Source: Malachius bipustulatus (taxonomy: Eukaryota; Arthropoda; Insecta; Coleoptera; Melyridae). Taken from it: a stretch of DNA of 64,000 nt. The stretch is taken from NCBI GenBank assembly GCA_910589415.1, contig OU342637.1, positions 26,387,162-26,451,161 of the forward strand, read 5' to 3'. Within the stretch, counting starts at the first letter, position 1. The number at the start of each line of letters is the position of its first letter. The position numbers and the translations under genes were made by a program. Below the pieces are notes generated by a model. The model made no database searches and was not told where the DNA came from. It saw only the letters and a list, made by a program, of their open reading frames with translations. Below are positions 57,415-64,000 of this stretch, in pieces.

Positions 57415-58679
57415 CAGTGACGGCTCGTGCTTCAAAAAATTGGGTCGGCCAGCCAATGGTGGAAATAAAATGTACGACGTTATATGTGGGGGGGGGGTCC
57501 GGGGAAAAGGCCCCCGCGGAAAATGCGATACAGGCGAATTTTTTTAAGGTTCAAGGTCACGCGAATTCCCATAAGTTCAAAATTTACTTATACATGTGTA
57601 AAAATAGGAAAAATCGTCGAATAGGAAAAATAGATGACGAAGAAAGTAATAAAATAAAAATGTGCTTTTGCTTGAGTCACCGAATGAATGCAATATTATG
57701 CTATGCATGCGCATGCATTGACACCATATGGATAACACGCGCGGTACGGCTAGCCGACCCTGGCCCTGCATGGCTATGGCTACTAGTGCTGGCTGGTAGG
57801 TAGGTATAAGGAAGTACAGGCATTGAAGATTTCATTATTGTTTTCCGTTCTAGGAATTTATATCTATTGAATCTCTTCCGTAAAACGGTATTTTTGGTTT
57901 ATTTTTTATTCAAAAAATATTAATGAAAGTGTAGCAGGGCGCAATTGACTTGACAATATCGGTAGTTTGCGAATTCTAATACCTAGTTATTTTTTTTTTA
58001 ATTGCATAAAATAGGTAAACAAACTCGCACACTAATTAAATAAATAAATTAATAAATTAATCTGAAATAATTAATTAATAAATAATAAGTCTACACTAAA
58101 TTAATTAAATAAATCTCTAAAAAGCAATTTGGCAAGCAAGAAACACCTTTTTGGTTTCTGTTACTACAATAAGTTGCATTTTCATAAAAAAAGATTAATA
58201 AAAACTAAAAATGCGTTCGACTCGCATGTTCCATCCCATTGCAGCGAGGATCGCTAAAGAGAAGAGCGCCCGCCCGATTGATACATAGATTGAAATACCC
58301 AAGTACGGCCAGGAGGCTCTCGGCCGACCCTGTGTGGAGTACGCTACGCCGGCCGTGCACTGTAACTCTACGGTTGGAAGCGACACAGTTTGTGTGCCGT
58401 AGGTCTTCGATTAACCAGCATTCTCGCGCCCAGCATCGGCCAGCCGACCTTACACTTTTCAACTTTATGGATCACTCAATATTCACTATAGCTCTACACT
58501 TTTGCTTTTTGCTTAGATTTTTAGGCAAGAAAAAAACATTAAATGGTACCTATTATTGCAAAGTTCTCAGAAATTAAAATCAAGTTTATTTTATTATTTT
58601 CTAAAAAATAATGTTATTTACTGGTGCAGTGGTTTGGGTCGGCCGGGCCGACCTTGCCGTCCCTGACGAGCCGTCACTG
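57415..58679. mobile_element. Non-autonomous hAT-type element, 1,265 bp
   Basis: Terminal inverted repeats CAGTGACGGCTCGT (57415-57428 and its complement 58666-58679) are flanked by the exact 8-bp duplication TTACGAAG (57407-57414 and 58680-58687). The CAG start and a target fitting nTnnnnAn are hAT hallmarks. The subterminal word GGTCGGCC or its complement recurs near both ends and internally (about 57443, 57750, 58318, 58437, 58637), as expected for transposase sites. No transposase frame is present, so it must be moved in trans. A run of 10 G is at 57488-57497. Confidence 0.87.
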
Positions 58680-58687
58680 TTACGAAG

Positions 58688-58932
58688 CCTTGAAAATGTG
58701 CTTTGCTTGCGCCAGTTAAATTTAATATCCAATCAAAGTAATGTATTGCAGTTCAGAATACGTCATCGCCTATATCCATGCTGGAAATGAGATTTCAGCC
58801 CGTTACTACTAGTACTAGTACCTATAGAAAGCAATTTATTACTTTTGTCTCATTATTTGTGCTCTGGTTTCTGGTACCGCGGTACCTGAGTGGCTGAATG
58901 CTTTTTTTGTCCAATTGTTTTCAGTACGTATA
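58688..58932. other. Short unique spacer, no gene seen
   Basis: Sequence between the hAT-type element and the TA-flanked foldback. Nothing is supported here. Confidence 0.4.
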
Positions 58933-59530
58933 CAGGGTGTTTGGTAACCTGACAGCCAAAATAAAATGTCATTTATAAAATGGTAGGTATTTTAAGAATA
59001 AAAGAAAGAATAACGCTTTTCAAGATGAGGCCTCGTTTAAGAAATATTTTCAAAAATGTCAAACTCCATATAAGGCTGCTGGGAATTTTTTTTTTAAGTA
59101 ACTGGACAGTCAAAATCGAACCCCATGTATAAAATCGTATTTTAAGCATAAAAGAGGGAATCACTTTTTTCAAGATCGGGCCTCGTTTAGGAAATATTTC
59201 CAAAAATGTAAAACTAAGACTGCTAAAAAATATTATTTTTTTAGTAACCGGGCAGTCAAAATCGAAAGTCGTGTATAGAATCGTATTCTAAGCATAAAAG
59301 AAATAATAACTTTTTTCAAGATCAGGCCTCATTTAGGAAACATCCCCAAACATGTAAAACTAAGGCCGCAATAATAAAAATAATGTTTTATTCAGTAAGT
59401 AACTGAAGAAGAATTTTGGAAATATTTCCTAAACCAAGCCTGATCTTAAAAGTTATTCTCTCTTTTATGCTTAAAATACGATTTTGGAACATGAAGTTCG
59501 ATTTTGGAGGTCCAGTTACCAAACACCCTG
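58933..59530. mobile_element. 598-bp TA-flanked element with internal repeats
   Basis: Ends CAGGGTGTTTGGTAAC are inverted at both borders and flanked by TA (58931-58932 and 59531-59532). Internally a unit of about 130 bp (GTCAAAATCGAA, ATAAAATCGTATTTTAAGCAT, GGCCTCGTTTAGGAAA) is repeated three to four times, the last in reverse as part of the right arm. A single-ended relative is at 20920-21037. Confidence 0.8.
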
Positions 59531-61080
59531 TATATGTAAAAGAAAAATTGGAAAAATGCTTGTACTTATTAATCAAAAAAGTAGCATCAAATCGTGAAAG
59601 CATCTCAGAGCAACCCTTAAAACAAACCAAAAAAAGCAATTTTTTCCATCAGGGTAAGGCTAGGGAGCCTACTTTTATATCCCAATTAAAATTTGTTTGT
59701 TTCTATTATCCTCTCGGAAGGATGTGCCGGAAAATAAAGCCGTACCATAATCAACAGCTGTCAGGACCGGATTAGTTTACTTACTCGATAAATAAAATCA
59801 TACAAAACTTGGTCTTGGTCTATTTGACGAAGAGTGCCCCCGGAGTCGCGCTCTGACCAGGCGCTCAGCAATAACCGCAGGTGGCGCCCGGCCATCGACG
59901 GGAAAAAGAACGAATAGGGCCACTCGTGCGGTCAACGGCGCGAAGCCCTAATAATCCTGAGAGCGGCTGCCCTAAGCCGTCTACACGGCTACACAAACAC
60001 CCTCCAAACACCCCGACATGCACTCGCAATGATTGCCTCGCGTCAGAAATAGGTCAGGACAAGACGGAGGAAGAGACGGCATTATGAAAAAACCTGCGAA
60101 CGGGGATATTATCAGATTGCTGCTGCCGGGGGACGTCTTTCGGTTATAATTAAGTAGCTTTAGCTTAGCGTACTTATGTCTAGCGCACTCAAAATTCGAT
60201 CTGTTTATTAGATTTGGTAAAAACTTGATGAGTTTTTACGGTGCAGTAATCTCGAAAATTGACAAAAAGTAGGTAATTAAAATCAGCATTTTGTGCAATT
60301 TGGTAATTTTATTAGGAAGTGTCTAGTAATGAAATTAATGTCCTTCGCAGTATTGTCGGCGCGTTGAGACCACTTATGTTGCTTCTGGCTTTTTTTCATT
60401 TGTTAAGCAATTATAATATTAGCGTAGGTACTTACTATTACAACGAAAAATCATTTGCAGTGCTCATATTCTATCGTATGCGTTACATTAAAACGCACTT
60501 CTATCACCTTAACTGCGTGCCATTTTGCTTTAATTGATTCCACCATGTACCCCATTCATCTAGAAAGTTGTCGAAAGAAACAGCAGCGCGGCTGAAAAGT
60601 CCCGAGAGCCCGCCAGGAAAACCATGTTTAGGCACTGAGAATTAATTAAGCATATAGCCTTCAGCAAAGGCGATGTAAAGTTTGTAAATAATTCACCACC
60701 TTGTTGTGTCTCCGGCCGGCAAACTGGCTCTCCGTTCCGTCTTCTCTTTCACGGTACCGTGCCCGGTTCTGCCGTGACTGCGCCGATTATAATTAATACG
60801 GAATTTAATTTTCTGTGAAGTTTCTATGGTAACGGTTTCTAACAATGCCGCTAGTTGATTTGGAAGTTTTAGGAGCGCTTGCTCAAACAGCAATTAAAAC
60901 GCTAATCATCTTAATTATTATCGCAATCTAGAGGATCTGTCAACTGTCAAATATTGCACGTCGCGAGGAAGTTTCTTTGTTATTTATTCAGGTTACTACT
61001 TACCATATTATTGCTGCATGGAGAAAAATAAATTTATTCTTTTTTTTCCCTTACAGGAACTTTTTTCCAGAGAACTTAAA
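59531..61080. other. No gene supported; includes a GC-rich block
   Basis: 59830-60080 is GC-rich and has a 68-codon open frame that I do not recognise. The rest is AT-rich and featureless. A promoter or first exon cannot be excluded but is not supported. Confidence 0.35.
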
Positions 61081-61084
61081 AAGT

Positions 61085-61156
61085 ATCGCTGTTGAGGATC
61101 GAACCGGAGACCTCTGATCGATATCACACAAATTAGCTACCTACGCCTTCGACACT
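61085..61156 (-). repeat. Possible tRNA pseudogene or tRNA-derived SINE head
   Basis: On the minus strand GGTTCGATCC matches a Pol III B box, and GCGTAGGTAGCTAA lies about 50 bases upstream where an A box would be. Flanking GTGTCGA and GCGATAC could pair as a seven-base acceptor stem with one mismatch. The T stem pairs poorly, so it is not a functional tRNA gene. No tail or second copy was seen. Confidence 0.35.
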
Positions 61157-61299
61157 AAACTGGATGACGTGCTTAGATATCCCTGGGTCCGTCAAACCAA
61201 GAGAGCAGTACTTTTCTTCTTATATAGGGATAGGTATGATTTTCTCAAGTTACATTTATTAGATGACAGTTGTCAATAATAATTATTATTATATTGACA

Positions 61300-64000
61300 A
61301 CAACAAAATTGCGCTTTTTTTCAATGGACATAATTTTTTTCCACAAAAAATTTTGGCCGATTTTTTTGGGGAAAAATTTGAAAAAAAATTACATCAAGTG
61401 CTCGTGCTTTGTGTCGAATTTCTTATTGTATTGAAATTCAACTTTAATTTCCTCTTTTTGAATAATTTTTTTTTAGGGAAATAACTTCCAGTGCTCCTGA
61501 TTTGTAATGAATTTCTTCGTTTTCAAAATTCAACTTTAAGATCGAATTTTGAATATTTTTTTCTCTAAAAATGATGTCATTCAGAAGAAATTAACGCCTG
61601 AAGGCCGTTTTTGGTACCTACTTTGATATTTTTGGCTGCTTTTTTTGAAGGAAAGTTTGAGAAAAAATGACATCCAGTGCTCCTGCTTTATGGCGAAAAT
61701 ATTTTTTTATGGAACTTTAAGATCGAATTTTGACGATTTCTTTGTCTAAAACTGATGTCATTAAAAATAAGCCTAAAACCTGAACCCTGTTTTTGGTATT
61801 TTCCTCTTTTTGGATGATTTTTTTACGGAAAATTACAACCAGTGCTCCTGCTTTGTGATGAATTTCTTCTTTTATTGAAATTCAACTCTAAGATAGAATT
61901 TTGACAATTTTTTTCTCTGAAAGGGCTGTCATTCAGAAGAATTCTAAAACCTGAACCCCATTTTTGGCAATTTTCTCCTCGTTTTGGCTGATCTTTCGAG
62001 GAAAATTTGAGAGAAAATCACATGATGTGCTCCTCCTTTGTAATAAATTTCTTCTTTTATTGAAATTCAACTTTAAGATCGAATTTTGACAATTTATTTG
62101 TCTAAAAATGATGTCATTCAGAAGAAATTAACGCCCGAAGGCAGTTTTTGGTACTTTGATATTTTTGGTTGCTTTTTTGAAGGAAAGTTTGAGAAAAAAT
62201 GACATCCAGTGCTCCTGCTTTATGGCGAAAATCTTTTTTTATGGAAATTGAACTTTAAGATCGAATTTTGACCATTTCTTTGTCTAAAACTGCTGTCATT
62301 CAAACTAAGCCTAAAGCCTGAACCCTGTTTTTGGTAATTTCCTCTTTTTGGATGATTTTTTTTAACGAAAAGGACATCCAGTGCTCCTGCTTTGTGATGA
62401 ATTTCTTCTTTTATTCAACTTTCAGTTCAAATCCAACTTTAAGATATAATTTTGACAATTTCTTTGTCTAAAAGGGCTGTCATTTAAAAGAAGCCTAAAA
62501 CCTGAACCTCGTTTTTGGTAATTTTCTCTTTTTGGATGATTTTTTTAAGGAAAATTACTTCCAGTGCTCCTGCTTTGTGACGAATTCCTTCTTTTATCGA
62601 AATTGAATTTTAAGAGCGAATTTTTACAATGTATTCTCTAAAAATGCTGTCATTCAGAAGAAGTTAATGCCTGTACCCCGTTTTTGGTAATTTACCCTTT
62701 TTGGCTGATTGATTGGGGGAAAAATTGAGAAAAAATAACATCCAGTGCTCCTGCTTTATGACGAATATCTTCTATTATGGATATTAAACTTTAAGATCGA
62801 ATTGTGACTATTTTTTGTCTAAAACTAACTGTCATTCAAAATCAGCCTAAAACCTGAACCCAGTTTTTGGTAATTTCCTCTTTTTGGATAATTTTTTTTA
62901 GGGAAATTACTTCCAGTGCTCCTGGTTTGTAATGAATTTCTTCGTTTTTGAAATTCAATTTTAAGATCGAATTTTGACAATTTCTTCTCTAAAAAATGCT
63001 GTCATTCAGAAAAAGTTAACGCCTAAAGATCGTTTTTGGTACTTTCCTCTTTTTGGCTGCTTTTTTTGGAAGAAAATTTGAGAAAGAATGACATTCAGTG
63101 CTCCTGCTTTATGACGAATATCTTCTTTTATGGAAATTAAACTTCAAGATCGAATTTTGACCATTTCTTTGTCTGATTTTTTTTAGGGAATATTACAACC
63201 AGTGCTCCTGCTTTGTGATGAACTTCTTCTTTTTTGAAATTCAATTTTAAAATCGAATTTTGAATATTTTTTCTCTAAAAATGATGTCATTCAGAAGAAA
63301 TTAACGCCTGAAGGCCGTTTTTGGTACCTACTTTGATATTTTTGGCTGCTTTTTTTGAAGGAAAGTTTGAGAAAAAATGACATCCAGTACTCCTGCTTTA
63401 TGGCGAAAATATTTTTTTATGGAAATTGAACTTTAAGATCGAATTTTGACGATTTCTTTGTCTAAAACTGCTGTCATTCAAAATAAGCCTAAAACCTGAA
63501 CCCTGTTTTTGGTATTTTCCTCTTTTTGGATGATTTTTTTAGGGAAAATTACAACCAGTGCTCCTGCTTTGTGATGAATTTCTTCTTTTATTGAAATTCA
63601 ACTCTAAGATAGAATTTTGACAATTTTTTTCTGTAAAAGGGATGTCATTCAGAAGAAGCCTAAAACCTGAACTTCATTTTTGGTAATTTTCTCGTTTTGG
63701 CTGATTATTTGAGGAAAATTTGAGAGAAAATCACATGATGTGCTCCTGCTGTGTAATAAATTTCTTCTTTTATTGACATTCAACTTTAAGATCGAATTGT
63801 GACCACTTCTTTGTCTAAAACTGCTGGCATTTAGAAGAAGTCTAAAGCTTGAGCTCTGTTTTTGGTAATTTCCTCTTTTTATATGATTTTTTTAGGGAAA
63901 ATTACAACCAGTGCTCCTGCTTTGTGACGAATTTCTTCTTTTATTGAAATTGAATTTTAAGAGTGAATTTTTACAATGTTTTCTCTAAAAATGCTGTCAT
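61300..64000 (+). repeat. Satellite array of alternating 170- and 185-bp monomers, open at right edge
   Basis: The word CCAGTGCTCCTG, or a close variant, occurs at about 61488, 61674, 61839, 62023, 62206, 62378, 62561, 62742, 62912, 63094, 63199, 63384, 63555, 63739 and 63908. Spacing is mostly 165-186 bp, often alternating long and short. One monomer type enters the word through GAGAAAAAATGACAT, the other through AGGGAAAATTAC. The block from about 61490 to 62030 reappears from about 63200 to 63750 with high similarity. Noncoding; continues beyond the window. Confidence 0.85.

Noticed and set aside
59881..60087. 68-codon frame in a GC-rich block as a host exon
   Set aside because: No splice sites that decide it and no recognisable domain.
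61085..61156. Functional tRNA gene
   Set aside because: T stem does not pair and no good anticodon arm can be drawn.

Overview
The window is almost certainly insect nuclear DNA. It is AT-rich and dominated by transposable elements and tandem repeats. It holds a Ty3/gypsy element, a BEL/Pao element, a hAT-type element, TA-flanked foldback elements ending in CAGGGTG, and a decayed Tc1/mariner-family transposase. I find no host protein-coding gene that I can support. All convincing coding regions belong to mobile elements, so this looks like a repeat-rich intergenic, intronic or heterochromatic region. The insect order cannot be fixed from the sequence alone.

Left (1-7042): a gypsy retrotransposon on the minus strand with an intact gag. 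Its pol is open without a stop to the window edge, in the -1 frame, and the overlap carries a textbook A AAA AAC slippery site. Middle-left (7043-15079): an apparently complete 8,021-bp DNA transposon with 15-bp terminal inverted repeats, a perfect 8-bp target duplication TGAAAAAA, and direct subterminal arrays of a 10-bp GTGGAAGTAT unit at both ends. It carries one large gene of about 1,554 codons with a zinc finger, a candidate D-D-E core and reader-like C-terminal modules. I cannot assign it to a named superfamily, and it is the best candidate for something undescribed. A 1.8-kb leader intron in it hosts a nested 523-bp MITE.

Middle (15.1-28.2 kb): decayed mariner-like transposase, a minisatellite, a duplicated 440-bp repeat, and a 6,001-bp BEL/Pao element on the minus strand. 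That element has near-identical 412-bp LTRs, a GTATC target duplication and a tRNA-Tyr primer binding site. Its single ORF has lost the integrase by what looks like an in-frame deletion, so it is probably mobile only with help from intact relatives.

Right (28.2-64 kb): noncoding sequence packed with foldback elements (30.8-33.1, 40.2-41.8, 46.2-47.4, 58.9-59.5 kb), a PIF/Harbinger-like MITE, a non-autonomous hAT element with an intact 8-bp duplication, and several tandem arrays of units of about 160-350 bp. It ends in a satellite with alternating long and short monomers that runs off the right edge.
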